DNA of 64,000 nt from Microbispora bryophytorum (GCF_006874465.1 NZ_VIRL01000025.1:48107-112106); one strand, 5' to 3'. Shown: positions 18,571 through 27,817, numbered from the stretch's first letter. Made by a program: numbers and translations. Notes: generated from the sequence alone by a model not told the origin.

Positions 18571-20190
18571 TTACTTGCTGATCCATGCCTTGGAGAAGTC
18601 GAGCGTCAGCCGTGAGGAGACCTCGATGTCGTGCACGTTCTTGTTCCACACGACCATCTGGGCCGTCGTGTTGTAGGGCACAGCCGGCACCGTCTCGGCC
18701 CACTCGGCCTGGATCGTCGCCATCTGGGCGGCCTTTTCCGCCGTGTCGTCGGCGGCGGCGAAGTCGCTCAGCGCCTTCGCGATCGTCTCGTTGTAGTAGC
18801 CGAGCTGGTTGTCCTTGCGGCCGAAGCGCTCCAGGTAGCTCGTGTAGAGCTCGCCCGGCTCGTCCGGCACCGGCCAGCCGTACATCGCGAGATCGTAGTC
18901 CCGCTTGATCAGGACCGCGTTGATGAGGTCGGTGATCGACTGCACCGGCTTGGCGTCCACCTTGAAGCCGACGGCCTCGAGCTGGGCCTCGATGGTCAGC
19001 GCCGCCTCGGCCTGCGCCGACGGGTAGAGCAGCTCGATCTTGCCGTCGAAGCCCTTCGCGTCGGCAAGGTGCTTCTTGGCCGCCTCGGCGTCGTAGGTGA
19101 AGGTCGGCTTGTCGTTGGCCCACTGCGACTCGGCGGAGAAGATGCCGGTGCCCGGGAACGCGTTGCCGTCGAAGGCGCGCTGGTTGATCACGTCGGTGTT
19201 GATCGCGGACGCGATGGCCTCGCGGACGTTGATGTCTTTGCCGGGGGTGTCCGGCCGGCTGGGCGTACCGTTGTTGATCAGCAGCATCGAGCCGGTGTTG
19301 GTCATCCGCACGTAGCCGCTGTAGCCGCTGCTGGGCTGGATGTAATCCTTCACGATCGCCGGCGTGCCGATCAGGCTGCCCTGGATGCCACCGGCCTGGA
19401 AGGCGTCCTTCAGCGCCTGGTCACCGGTCGTGATCGTCTGAAAGGTCAGCGAGTCGAGGTACGGCTTGCCGTCCCAGTAGTCCGGGTTGGCCTTGAGCAC
19501 GAGGTTCTGCCCCGGGGTCCACTTGTCGAGCATGAACGGACCGGCGCCGACCGGCTCGCGCTGGTAGGACTCGCCCTCGTCCTTGACGGCCTTCGGCGAG
19601 GCGATCATGCCGGGGGCCTGGGAGAGGAGATAAGGGAAGTCCGCCCACTTCTGTTTCAGCGTGATGACCACCGTCTTGGCGTCCTTCGCGACCGCCTTCT
19701 TCACCACGGAGGCCCACAGGCCGGAGAAGCCCGCGCCGCTCTTGGCCATGCGGTCGAAGTTGAACAGGACGGCGTCCGCGTCGTACGGCGTGCCGTCGGT
19801 GAACTCGACGCCGTCCCGCAGGACGACGGTCCACTCGGTGAAGTCGTCGTTGGCGCTGATCGAGTCCGCCATCGAAGGCACGTACTTCCCGGCCTTGGTG
19901 TCGTACTCGGTCAGGGTGCCGTAGACCGCCCGCGCCTCGTCGCCGCCCGAGGTGCCCGAGTACTGCTGCGAGGCGGGGTCGAAGCTCGCGATGCCGCCGC
20001 CGTACCCGAAGGTCAGCGAACCACCGCTGACCGGGTCACCCGAGGCCGCGGTCATCCCGAACGGCCCGTTCTCGACCTTCAGAGGGTCGGCCTTCACCGA
20101 CGCCGGGGCGGTCGTGTTGCTGCAGCCCATCATGACCAGGGCGGCGACGGTTGCAGCGACCCCGACGGGCAGGAGGCGAATTTTTCTCAT
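18571..20190 (-). CDS. ABC transporter substrate-binding lipoprotein, family 5
   Basis: 539 aa. A basic N-terminus, hydrophobic segment and lipobox VMMGC give lipidated Cys23. The body is SBP_bac_5 type: SGGSLTFGYGGGIASFDPA, WTVVLRDGVEFTDGTPYDADAVLFNFDRM, VGAGPFMLDKWTPGQNLVLKANPDYW. It catches the ligand outside the membrane for the downstream permeases. These proteins bind peptides but also many other solutes; the setting suggests an aromatic or alicyclic catabolic substrate. Confidence 0.92.
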   Translation of the reverse strand: MRKIRLLPVGVAATVAALVMMGCSNTTAPASVKADPLKVENGPFGMTAASGDPVSGGSLTFGYGGGIASFDPASQQYSGTSGGDEARAVYGTLTEYDTKAGKYVPSMADSISANDDFTEWTVVLRDGVEFTDGTPYDADAVLFNFDRMAKSGAGFSGLWASVVKKAVAKDAKTVVITLKQKWADFPYLLSQAPGMIASPKAVKDEGESYQREPVGAGPFMLDKWTPGQNLVLKANPDYWDGKPYLDSLTFQTITTGDQALKDAFQAGGIQGSLIGTPAIVKDYIQPSSGYSGYVRMTNTGSMLLINNGTPSRPDTPGKDINVREAIASAINTDVINQRAFDGNAFPGTGIFSAESQWANDKPTFTYDAEAAKKHLADAKGFDGKIELLYPSAQAEAALTIEAQLEAVGFKVDAKPVQSITDLINAVLIKRDYDLAMYGWPVPDEPGELYTSYLERFGRKDNQLGYYNETIAKALSDFAAADDTAEKAAQMATIQAEWAETVPAVPYNTTAQMVVWNKNVHDIEVSSRLTLDFSKAWISK

Positions 20191-20255
20191 TGGTTCTCCC
20201 GGGTGGGTGAAAGATCAGGTGTCCCCCGTGACATCTGCTTGGTGGGTGGTGGTGC

Positions 20256-21488
20256 TCACTCGAAGGTGATGATGGGAAGCAGGGCGTCGCGGTTGAGCGC
20301 GCTCCACAGCGCCTCGTCGGCGCGCTCGAACGGGAGGATCGGGTCACACAGCGCCTTGGCGTCCAGGTAGCCGTTCTCGATCAGGTTCGCCAGGCGCGGG
20401 ATGTCCCGCAGGACGTTGGCTCCGCCGTAGGCAGCCGAGAGGTACCTCTTGCCGTGGTAGTCGAACGGCCCCGGGGCCGGGCCCCAGACCTTGGGATCGT
20501 TGGTCGGCGCGACGACGCCGGTGGCGACGAACGTGCCACCGCGACGGGTCATCTTCGGCCCGAGGGTGATGAAGTGGGCGCCGGTCCTGTCGTCGGGGCT
20601 TCCGGTGGTCGGGTCGCCGAAGGTGATGCCGGCCGCCTCGAAAACGTGGTCGGCGCCGTTGCCGTCGTAGAAGCCCTCGTACGGCTTCCCGCCGGCGTAC
20701 ATGTTGTCCGTTGTCGGCCGGCACAGCTCGCGGACCTTCCCGACGAGGTGGTCCATGCCGACCTCGTCGGAGTTGAGCACCACGTGCGCTCCGGCGGCTT
20801 TGGCGGCGTCGAGGCGGTGCGGGATCCGCTCCACGGCGATGATCAGGCGGGCGCCGGCCATCTTGGCGGCCTGGATGATCGCGAGACCGAGCGGGCCGGC
20901 GCCGAGGACGACGACCGAGGACGCGATCTCGATGCGCATGCCGAGCAGGCCGAAGGCCCAGCCGGGGCCCGGCACACAGGCCAGCGAGGCGAGTTCGATG
21001 TTCGAGAGCCTGCTCTCGTTGACCGGCACGACCCACGATTCGTCGTTCACGGCGAGCTCGGCGAAGCCCCCGGTGTGGTCCTGCCAGACCGACCGGCCGT
21101 CCTCCATCTCGGCGAACGGCGGGTTGTCGGGGTGGGCGAAGTCGATGTCGTTCTTGTGACCGCAGCACCACCACTCGCCGCGCAGGCAGCTGTAACAGGT
21201 GCCGCACGCGGGGAGGACGGGCGTGACGACCTTGTCGCCCGGCTTCACGCGCGTGACGAGCGGACCGACCTCCTCGACGATGCCCATGGCGCCGTGACCC
21301 GGGCTGCGCGGCCGGACAGCCTGGTTGGGAAGCTCGGACACGTTCGTGACGATGGTGTAGCAGGCCTGCGCCGCCAGGTTCCGGATCACGACGTCCTTCG
21401 GGCGGATCGGGTTCAGGCGCAGCGTCTTCATCTCGAACTTGTCGTCGTATCGAACCCATCCCTGGAAGGTCCGGGGGGTCTCGCTCAT
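20256..21488 (-). CDS. Zinc-dependent alcohol dehydrogenase (MDR family)
   Basis: 410 aa. Structural-zinc loop with Cys in PACGTCYSCLRGEWWCCG, GHGAMGIVEEVG with the catalytic-site segment, and the Rossmann motif VVLGAGPLGLAII. Longer than the common 340-370 aa because of an insertion near residues 265-300 (TTDNMYAGGKPYEGFYDGN). The ATG at 21488 follows AAGGAGCG. It probably oxidises an alcohol to the aldehyde taken by the adjacent aldehyde dehydrogenase; both carry the same 15-bp element upstream. Confidence 0.87.
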   Translation of the reverse strand: MSETPRTFQGWVRYDDKFEMKTLRLNPIRPKDVVIRNLAAQACYTIVTNVSELPNQAVRPRSPGHGAMGIVEEVGPLVTRVKPGDKVVTPVLPACGTCYSCLRGEWWCCGHKNDIDFAHPDNPPFAEMEDGRSVWQDHTGGFAELAVNDESWVVPVNESRLSNIELASLACVPGPGWAFGLLGMRIEIASSVVVLGAGPLGLAIIQAAKMAGARLIIAVERIPHRLDAAKAAGAHVVLNSDEVGMDHLVGKVRELCRPTTDNMYAGGKPYEGFYDGNGADHVFEAAGITFGDPTTGSPDDRTGAHFITLGPKMTRRGGTFVATGVVAPTNDPKVWGPAPGPFDYHGKRYLSAAYGGANVLRDIPRLANLIENGYLDAKALCDPILPFERADEALWSALNRDALLPIITFE

Positions 21489-21602
21489 CGGTTTCGCTCC
21501 TTGAGGCGGTGGGTGAGCCTGTGAGCACCTCGCACGAAAGGGCACCGTGCGACGCTCAGGCTAGGAAAGGGTTGTGACGACGGCCACAAATCGCGGCCGC
21601 AT

Positions 21603-21617
21603 TTCTGCAGGACGGAA
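21603..21617. promoter_or_regulatory. Operator candidate ahead of the alcohol dehydrogenase gene
   Basis: TTCTGCAGGACGGAA. It matches 12 of 15 bases of the element at 23151-23165 ahead of the ALDH gene and is a TTCY/GGAA-type imperfect palindrome. It is probably bound by the IclR protein encoded at 23190-24071 (inference). Confidence 0.5.
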
Positions 21618-21643
21618 TTGTCCCTATCATGACTGTCCGAAAA

Positions 21644-23077
21644 TTAGCGGGAGCCCGGTTGGAGGTCCAACGAGACCGCCTTCACCTGCGTGAAGGACAG
21701 CAGCTCCTCGACGTGCTCCTCACGCCCCAGCCCCGAGTTCTTGACCCCGCCGAACGGGAGGCCGACGAAGTGCCGGGACGACGTGTTGAGCCAGACGTAA
21801 CCGGCCTCGACCTTTCGGGCGAGGATGTGAGCCTTGGCCACGTCCTGAGTCCAGAGGCTGGCGGTGAGGCCGAGCGGCGAGTCGTTGACCAGGCCGATCG
21901 CCTCATCCTCGGTGTCGAACGCGGTCACTGAGAGCACCGGCCCGAAGATCTCTTCGTTGAAGATCTCCGCGGTCGGCGGCACGTCGGCGAACACGGTGGG
22001 TTGCACGAACGCGCCCTCGATCTGGGCGCCGCCTCCGGTCACGGCCCGCAGTCCCTCCCCCTTGGCCCGCTCCACGAACCCCATCACCCGGTCACGGTGC
22101 TGCGGGGTGACCATGGCGCCCATCTCGGTTTCCGGGTCCAGCGGGTCGCCCATCCTGACTGCCTTCGCACCGGCCGCCACGCGCTCGACGACCTCGTCGA
22201 CCAGCGAGCGGTGCACCAGCAGCCGCGAGGTCGAGCCGCAGGACTGCCCTGCGGTCCAGTGGAAGTTCATGCCCGTGATGGCACCGGCCGCGGCGACCGC
22301 CGGGTCGGCGTCCTCGAGCACGACCATGGGGTTCTTGCCACCGAGTTCCAGCGTCGTGTTCTTGATGCCGGCCCGCGCGGCGCTCTGCAGGATCACCTGG
22401 CCCGTCGGCACACTGCCCGTGAACGCGATCCGTCGTATATCGGGGTGCGCCACCATCGCGGCGCCGGCGGTGGCGCCGAGGCCGGACAGGACGGACAGCA
22501 CGCCCGGCGGCAGCAGCGGCGCGAACAGCTCGGCCATCCGCAGGGCGGACAGCGGCGTCTGGTCGGGCGCCTTGAGCACGACGGCGTTGCCCGCGAGCAG
22601 CGGCGCCGCGATCCGCGAGGCCGCGAACATCAGCGGGTGGTTGTAGGGGATCAGCCGTGCGACGACGCCGTAGGGCTCGCGCACGGTGTAGTGAAGCATG
22701 TTGGGCCGCCCGACCACAGTCTCCCCGCCGAGGTTCATCGCCCAGTCGGCGAAGACCTCAAGCAGCTCGGCAGCCAGGTCGACGTCACCCTTCATCGCCG
22801 TAACGGGGTTGCCGCCGTCCTGGGCGTCGAGGAAACCAAGCTCGTCCCGGTGCTCGCGGAGCGTGGCGGCCATCTTCCGCAGCACCTTCGCGCGCTCAGC
22901 CGGGGCCGCGGCCGCCCAGTCGAGGTAGGCACGCTTGCCGCTCGCCACTGCGCGGTCGACGTCGTCGGACGTGGCGGCGGGCACGAACCCGAGGGACTTT
23001 CCCGAGGCCGGAGAGAAGGTCTCGTAAGTGTCACCGTTGCTCGCCGGCACCAACTTGCCGTCGATCAGCATGTTCAT
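21644..23077 (-). CDS. NAD(P)+-dependent aldehyde dehydrogenase
   Basis: 477 aa, standard length. Seen: IPYNHPLMFAASRIAAPLLAGNAVVLKAPDQTPLSALRMAEL (split here: the cofactor Lys lies in VLKAPDQTP), FTGSVPTGQ, catalytic Glu in TLELGGKNP and catalytic Cys in GQSCGSTSR. The ATG at 23077 has AGGAGC 5 nt upstream; reading further upstream enters the regulatory gap. It oxidises an aldehyde to the acid, probably the product of the neighbouring ADH. Confidence 0.93.
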   Translation of the reverse strand: MNMLIDGKLVPASNGDTYETFSPASGKSLGFVPAATSDDVDRAVASGKRAYLDWAAAAPAERAKVLRKMAATLREHRDELGFLDAQDGGNPVTAMKGDVDLAAELLEVFADWAMNLGGETVVGRPNMLHYTVREPYGVVARLIPYNHPLMFAASRIAAPLLAGNAVVLKAPDQTPLSALRMAELFAPLLPPGVLSVLSGLGATAGAAMVAHPDIRRIAFTGSVPTGQVILQSAARAGIKNTTLELGGKNPMVVLEDADPAVAAAGAITGMNFHWTAGQSCGSTSRLLVHRSLVDEVVERVAAGAKAVRMGDPLDPETEMGAMVTPQHRDRVMGFVERAKGEGLRAVTGGGAQIEGAFVQPTVFADVPPTAEIFNEEIFGPVLSVTAFDTEDEAIGLVNDSPLGLTASLWTQDVAKAHILARKVEAGYVWLNTSSRHFVGLPFGGVKNSGLGREEHVEELLSFTQVKAVSLDLQPGSR

Positions 23078-23150
23078 CGTCAGCTCCTGTCGCCTTTGGG
23101 AAGGGACGTAATCAGGAGTGACCGTCGCCAGATTCGGCGGCGTTCGAGCA

Positions 23151-23165
23151 TTCTTGAGGACAGAA
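23151..23165. promoter_or_regulatory. Operator candidate ahead of the aldehyde dehydrogenase gene
   Basis: TTCTTGAGGACAGAA, an imperfect palindrome (TTCT-N7-AGAA) in the gap between the ALDH start and the end of the IclR gene. Related to the element at 21603-21617. Confidence 0.5.
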
Positions 23166-23189
23166 CGTTTTCTTCCCGGACTCGCGTTC

Positions 23190-24071
23190 TCAGGCGATGT
23201 CACACAAGTCGGGCGCCATTCGGGCCGCCTCCGCCATCAACGCCTTGCCGATCTTCGGGATCAGGCTGTTGGGACACCGCGACGGGCGGACTGCGACCGC
23301 GAGCGCACCCCGCACGACGCCGTCGGCGTCCTTGAGCACCGCGGCGACCGAGACGATGTTGCGCTCGCTCTCCTCGTCGTTGATCGCATAGCCGCGCCGG
23401 CGTACGGCGTTGAGCTTGGTGACGAGCTCCGGGAGCTCGGAGACGGCGGGGCCGTAGACGACGGGGAGCCCGTGGGAGTAGAGGGACTCGAGCTCGGCCT
23501 TCGTGAACTGCGCCAGCAGCGCGCGGCCCCCGGCGGTGTTGTGGGCGGGAAGCACCATGCCCTCCCGCGTACCGACCCGGTCGGCGTGGTCCGCCTCGAT
23601 GCCGTCGACGAACCGCACCGCCGAGCCCTGGAGCGCCATCAGGTGGACCGTCTCCTCAAGCTGCCGGCTCAGGGAGACCAGCGACGGCCTCATCACCGCG
23701 CGCAGATCGCGCCCGGACCGCGCCGATGCCGGCGTCACCGAGAACGCCGGGCCGAGATGGTACTTGCGCTTGAGGTCCTGAACGGCGAAGCCGTGGTGGA
23801 CCAGCATCGCCAGGAGGCGGTGTGCCGTGGACGGTGCGATCCCAAGCTGGCGTGCGACCTCGACGACGCCCAGCCCCGGCCCGAGCTCGAACCCGGGCGC
23901 GCTGGCACCGTCGCCGGCGATCACGGCCGGCACGTCGGTCCGGTTGCGCAGCAGCGTCAGCAGCCGTAACGCGTTGTCGACGGAGTCGATCGGATAGGCG
24001 GCGGGCTTGGTCGAGCGACCCACGGCATTCTGCACGACGGAAACCGTAGGACGGTCGTCACACCAGGTCAA
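23190..24071 (-). CDS. IclR-family transcriptional regulator
   Basis: Up to 293 aa. Winged HTH (VVEVARQLGIAPSTAHRLLAMLVHHGF) with an unusually long insertion (DVPAVIAGDGASAPGFELGPG) between the first helix and the HTH, then an IclR ligand domain (HNTAGGRALLAQF, GYAINDEESERNIVSVAAVLKD). The TTG at 24071 has AGGG 9 nt upstream; a GTG at 24035 without a clear ribosome site is the alternative. Same strand as and upstream of the ALDH-ADH-ABC unit, so it probably controls it through the TTCT elements. Confidence 0.85.
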   Translation of the reverse strand: MTWCDDRPTVSVVQNAVGRSTKPAAYPIDSVDNALRLLTLLRNRTDVPAVIAGDGASAPGFELGPGLGVVEVARQLGIAPSTAHRLLAMLVHHGFAVQDLKRKYHLGPAFSVTPASARSGRDLRAVMRPSLVSLSRQLEETVHLMALQGSAVRFVDGIEADHADRVGTREGMVLPAHNTAGGRALLAQFTKAELESLYSHGLPVVYGPAVSELPELVTKLNAVRRRGYAINDEESERNIVSVAAVLKDADGVVRGALAVAVRPSRCPNSLIPKIGKALMAEAARMAPDLCDIA

Positions 24072-24137
24072 CGACGATCCCTAATCTCGTCGCTGTCGCG
24101 GGCAAGTCTTGCCCGCCCGAGCGCGTCCGGAGGAGTC

Positions 24138-24797
24138 GTGCCACAGATCCAGTACACGGTGCAGATCGCGACGCCAGTTGAGCGCGTCTGGGCCTTCGTC
24201 GAGCACCTCCCCAACTGGGCACCGCTGATGGTCGGCTACCAGAAGGTCGTGGAGGTGAACGACCGGCAGTCCATCTGGACTCTCAAGGGCGACGTGGGCA
24301 TGCTGACCCGCGAGGTGGACCTGCAGGCCGACATCACCGTCTGGGAGCCGCTCAAGCGTGTCGAGTTCACCCTGACCGGCCTGACCGAGAAGCTCTCGGG
24401 TTCCGGCAGCTTCACCCTCGAACCGGTGACCGGCGACGACGCCGGGGAGGCCGGGACGCCGGCCGTGGAGTCGTCCGCGGCGGCCGCGCCGATTGCCCCG
24501 GCGCCCCGGCGCAAGCGCCGTCGTCTCCGTGAGGCGTTCGCGCGCTTCCAGGCACGGATGATGCGCCGGATGATGAAGCGCGCCGACGGCGCCGACGAGT
24601 CTGTGCGCGCCGCGGCCGCGACGATCGCCTCCGCCGCGGCGGACCGCAGCGGCGAGGGATCCCGGCTGACCTTCGAGCTGCACGTGCAGCCGGGCGGCCC
24701 CATGGCGCCGATGCTCGAGCTGCTGATGGCGCCGATGCTCGAGCCCGCGGTCTCCGACCTGACCACGGGCATTCGCGCGGCCCTCGAGGCCGGCTGA
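24138..24797 (+). CDS. SRPBCC-family (CoxG-like) protein with basic insertion
   Basis: 219 aa. Residues 1-100 (IQYTVQIATPVERVWAFVEHLPNWAPLMVGYQ cut: VERVWAFVEHLPNWAPLM) and 165-219 (SRLTFELHVQPGGPMAPMLELL) are the two parts of a START/SRPBCC hydrophobic-ligand fold. Between them lies about 65 residues of Ala/Pro-rich linker and a strongly basic helix (RRKRRRLREAFARFQARMMRR), not usual for the family. The GTG start has GGAGGAG upstream. CoxG-like proteins sit beside redox enzymes in catabolic clusters; the role here is unknown. Confidence 0.8.
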   Translation: MPQIQYTVQIATPVERVWAFVEHLPNWAPLMVGYQKVVEVNDRQSIWTLKGDVGMLTREVDLQADITVWEPLKRVEFTLTGLTEKLSGSGSFTLEPVTGDDAGEAGTPAVESSAAAAPIAPAPRRKRRRLREAFARFQARMMRRMMKRADGADESVRAAAATIASAAADRSGEGSRLTFELHVQPGGPMAPMLELLMAPMLEPAVSDLTTGIRAALEAG

Positions 24798-24973
24798 TGT
24801 ACCCGGGCCTCGCGCACCGGCGGGCTCTGGTGACGGGCGGGGCCACCGGGATCGGCGCGGCCATCGCGCGCCGCCTCGCCGAAGAGGGGGCGTACGTCGC
24901 CGTCCTTCACATGGCCGGCACAGCTGCGCTTGTCGCCGAGCTCGGCGAACGGGCGCTTCACACGTCTCGCTGA
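24797..24973 (+). pseudogene. Truncated SDR fragment (58 codons)
   Basis: Begins TGATG-coupled to the SRPBCC gene and reads MYPGLAHRRALVTGGATGIG, then AAIARRLAEEGAYVAVLH. This is the nucleotide-binding start of a short-chain dehydrogenase, but it stops after 58 residues without NNAG, Ser, Tyr or Lys. The following 58 bases lead straight to the next IclR gene. Probably the remnant left by a deletion that brought the IclR gene here; a functional mini-protein is unlikely. Confidence 0.75.
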
Positions 24974-25031
24974 CGCGAACGGCATTCGGCAGGTTAGAAT
25001 GACTACCTTGCTGATCGTCGTGAGGACGCCC

Positions 25032-25796
25032 ATGGACGCGCCAGACAAGCCCGACTCCCCCATCGGTTCTGCGGACAACGTGCTGCGCCTGATCGCAGCG
25101 TTCGAGCAGCACGACAAGCTGCGGGTGGCCGACGTCAGCCGGATGCTCGGGGTCGCGCGGTCGACGGCGCATCGGCTGCTCCGGGTGCTGGTCGCGCACG
25201 GCTTCGCGTCGCAGGACGAGCTGTCCAAGGCCTATATCGTCGGGCCCTCGCTGCTGCGCCTGGCCGTGTCGATCTCCCGGGGACTCGACCTCACCACGGT
25301 CGCGGCCCCCGTGATGGCCGAGCTCGTGGACGAGCTCGGTGAGACCGTCCACCTCGCCGTTCTGCAGGGCCCGGAGGTCTTTTTCCTCGAGTCCATCGAG
25401 ACACCGAAGCCGCTTCGTGTAGGTGCCCGGGCCGGTCATCTCCGTCCGGCCTACGCGACGGCGACCGGACGGGTCCTCCTCTCCGAGCTCAGCGACGAGG
25501 AACTCCAGGCCCACCTTCCGAGCGTGCTCTCCGCGCTCACGCGCAGAACGGTCACCGACCGCGAAGAGCTCGCGTCGGTCCTGGCGACAGCACGACGGCA
25601 GGGCTACGCCTGGAGCCTCGGTGAGAGCGAGGAAGACGTCGCGTCGGTGGCGGTTCCGGTGCGGAACGCGAGCGGCAGGATCGCCGCTGCACTAGCGGCC
25701 GCGGCGCCGCCTTCCCGGCTCGGAGAAGAGGACGTCGCGTCGATCGCCGCAAAGCTGACGTTCGGTGCCACCCGGATCAGTTCCCTCCTGCTCTAG
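25032..25796 (+). CDS. IclR-family transcriptional regulator
   Basis: 254 aa with winged HTH (VADVSRMLGVARSTAHRLLRVLVAHGFAS) and the IclR effector domain (VHLAVLQGPEVFFLESIE, YATATGRVLLSEL, SEEDVASVAVPVRNASGRI). The ATG at 25032 follows GAGGACGCC; another ATG at 24999 with AGG upstream would add 11 residues. It lies after the SDR remnant and ends the catabolic island. Confidence 0.87.
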   Translation: MDAPDKPDSPIGSADNVLRLIAAFEQHDKLRVADVSRMLGVARSTAHRLLRVLVAHGFASQDELSKAYIVGPSLLRLAVSISRGLDLTTVAAPVMAELVDELGETVHLAVLQGPEVFFLESIETPKPLRVGARAGHLRPAYATATGRVLLSELSDEELQAHLPSVLSALTRRTVTDREELASVLATARRQGYAWSLGESEEDVASVAVPVRNASGRIAAALAAAAPPSRLGEEDVASIAAKLTFGATRISSLLL

Positions 25797-25983
25797 CCAT
25801 ATCCAGCCGCGGGCGCGGCAGGCGGGGACGTCGCGCGACTGCCATCACCCGGGAGCAGAGGCTCATCGCGCCCCGCCTCCCCTGGCCACCTCGGCGCGGG
25901 CTTCAACAACGAGACGGCCCGAGGAACCGGCAGGTGAGAGCGCCGAGTTGATCTCCGGTGGCTGCATCCTCGATATCGACCCG

Positions 25984-26031
25984 GCATGCCAACGAGCATG
26001 CTCGTTAGCATGTTCGTTAGCATGCGTCGTC
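25984..26031. repeat. Four 12-bp tandem repeats containing a 16-bp palindrome
   Basis: GCATG recurs at 25984, 25996, 26008 and 26020, exactly every 12 bp; units 2 and 3 are GCATGCTCGTTA and GCATGTTCGTTA. AACGAGCATGCTCGTT (25991-26006) is a perfect palindrome inside it. The array ends 25 bp before the start of the AlbA_2 gene, so it is a candidate autoregulatory site. Otherwise the 260-bp gap after the IclR gene holds nothing recognisable. Confidence 0.75.
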
Positions 26032-26056
26032 CGTACCGGCTGGCGGGGAGAGAACG

Positions 26057-27817
26057 ATGCAGGACGAGGAGCTAGCCGAGATCATCAGGAACCTTCGAAC
26101 GCTGGGCGGAGACGTCTCCGATGTGGAGGTGAAGAAGTCCCAGCACGAGTTGCCGAAGACCGTCCGGGAGACCCTCTCAGCCTTCGCCAACACCGGCGGT
26201 GGGGTGCTCATCCTTGGTCTGGACGAGACCAGGGGGTTCGCGCCGACCGGCGTGCACGATGCCCTGAAGCTCTCCAACGATCTGGCCTCGCTCTGTTCCA
26301 CCGACATGGAGCCCGCCTTGCGACCGCTGATCCATGTCCATGATTTCGAAGGCGTGAAGCTCGTCGTCGCGGAGATTCCTGAACTGGATCCGGCCCAGCG
26401 GCCGTGCTTCTACCGAGGCGCCGGGATGACCAAGGGTAGTTTCGTCCGCGTCGGTGACGGTGACCGGCGTTTGTCGAGTTACGAGGTCCAGATCATGCTG
26501 TCCTCACGAGGTCAGCCTCGCGAGGACGAGCAGAGCGTCCCTGGGACCGGCCTTGATCTCCTCGATCCGGCCATGCTGGAGGCGTTCATCGCGCGGATCC
26601 GCACCAGTAGGCCGTACGCCTTCAAAGATCTTGACCGCGATGCGCTGCTCAGACGGGCCCGGCTACTGGTGACCGGGCCTGACGGCGCGGACAGTCTTTC
26701 CCTTGCCGCACTGATCGCGCTCGGTTCCTATCCTCAGGAGCACTTCCCGCAGCTGATGATCAGCTTCGTCCACTACCCGCCGCCCACCGGGGACGCGTCG
26801 GCGGCGGGGACGCGATTCCTGGACAATGTCACCATCGAGGGCCCTATTCCTGTCATGGTCCGCGACGCGCTGGCGGCGGTCCGGCGGAACATGTCCAGGA
26901 GGGCCGTCATCGGAGGAGCCGGCCGACAGGACGTGTGGGAATACCCCGAAACCGCTCTCCGAGAGGCTACAGTCAACGCGCTCGTGCACAGGGACCTCTC
27001 CAGCGCTGCCCGTGGTACGCAGATCCAGATCGAGATGTACCCCGACAAGCTGACCATCCGGAGCCCGGGCGGCCTGTTCGGCCCGGTCACCATCGACAAC
27101 CTCACCGAGGAGGGGATCTCTTCCACGCGCAACGCGACCCTGATGAGGATCCTCGAAGACGTTCCCATCCCCGGTGAGACACGAACGGTCTGCGAGAACC
27201 GGGGTTCCGGAATCCGCGCCATGGTCGCCGCGCTCCGAGCAGCCGGAATGAGCCCGCCTCAGTTCGATGACCGGATCTCCTCCTTCACCGTCACCATCCC
27301 CAACCACGCGTTGCTCAGTGAGAAGACCGTGAGATGGATCGAGAGCCTCGGAGAGAGGGGACTCACCGACAGCCAGTGCATCGCACTGGCGATGCTCCGG
27401 GACGGGGAGATCCTGGACAACCGCTCCTACCGGAGCACAGCCGGCGTGGATTCGCGGGTCGCCACGGCCGAGTTGCAGGATCTCGTGGCGCGCGAACTCG
27501 TGCTTCAGACAGGGACCCGGCGTTGGGCCCGTTACGAACTGTCCCAACGGCTGCGCGGCCGTACCTCTGCTGGGACCTCGGCTTCCACGCGGGCCGACCG
27601 GCGTCCGCAGTTGCTGGACGCGCTCGGCGACGAGACTCTCTCAAGAGCCGAGTTGGCCCGGCGCACCGGCCTCACGGATCAGACGGTACGGCGCTGGCTC
27701 TCGATCATGCGGGAGGAAGGCACGGTGGAACTGGTCGGTAGTTCTCCCCGCAGCTCAACCGCCCGGTACCGCCAAACGCGTCAGGGCTCTCTTTTCCCGC
27801 CGGCCGATCCTCAGTAG
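26057..27817 (+). CDS. AlbA_2 (Schlafen-type) domain ATP-binding transcriptional regulator
   Basis: 586 aa. An N-terminal AlbA_2 domain (about 10-145: DVSDVEVKKSQHELPKTV, ANTGGGVLILGLDE, GSFVRVGDGDRRLSSYEV) is followed by a helical middle and a GHKL-type ATP-binding domain with YPETALREATVNALVHRDL (about 295) and NRGSGIRAM (about 380). Winged-helix segments close the protein (SRAELARRTGLTDQTVRRWLSIM, about 530-550). Members act as predicted regulators or appear near defence genes; no defence partner is seen here. ATG follows GGGGAGAG. Confidence 0.85.
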   Translation: MQDEELAEIIRNLRTLGGDVSDVEVKKSQHELPKTVRETLSAFANTGGGVLILGLDETRGFAPTGVHDALKLSNDLASLCSTDMEPALRPLIHVHDFEGVKLVVAEIPELDPAQRPCFYRGAGMTKGSFVRVGDGDRRLSSYEVQIMLSSRGQPREDEQSVPGTGLDLLDPAMLEAFIARIRTSRPYAFKDLDRDALLRRARLLVTGPDGADSLSLAALIALGSYPQEHFPQLMISFVHYPPPTGDASAAGTRFLDNVTIEGPIPVMVRDALAAVRRNMSRRAVIGGAGRQDVWEYPETALREATVNALVHRDLSSAARGTQIQIEMYPDKLTIRSPGGLFGPVTIDNLTEEGISSTRNATLMRILEDVPIPGETRTVCENRGSGIRAMVAALRAAGMSPPQFDDRISSFTVTIPNHALLSEKTVRWIESLGERGLTDSQCIALAMLRDGEILDNRSYRSTAGVDSRVATAELQDLVARELVLQTGTRRWARYELSQRLRGRTSAGTSASTRADRRPQLLDALGDETLSRAELARRTGLTDQTVRRWLSIMREEGTVELVGSSPRSSTARYRQTRQGSLFPPADPQ

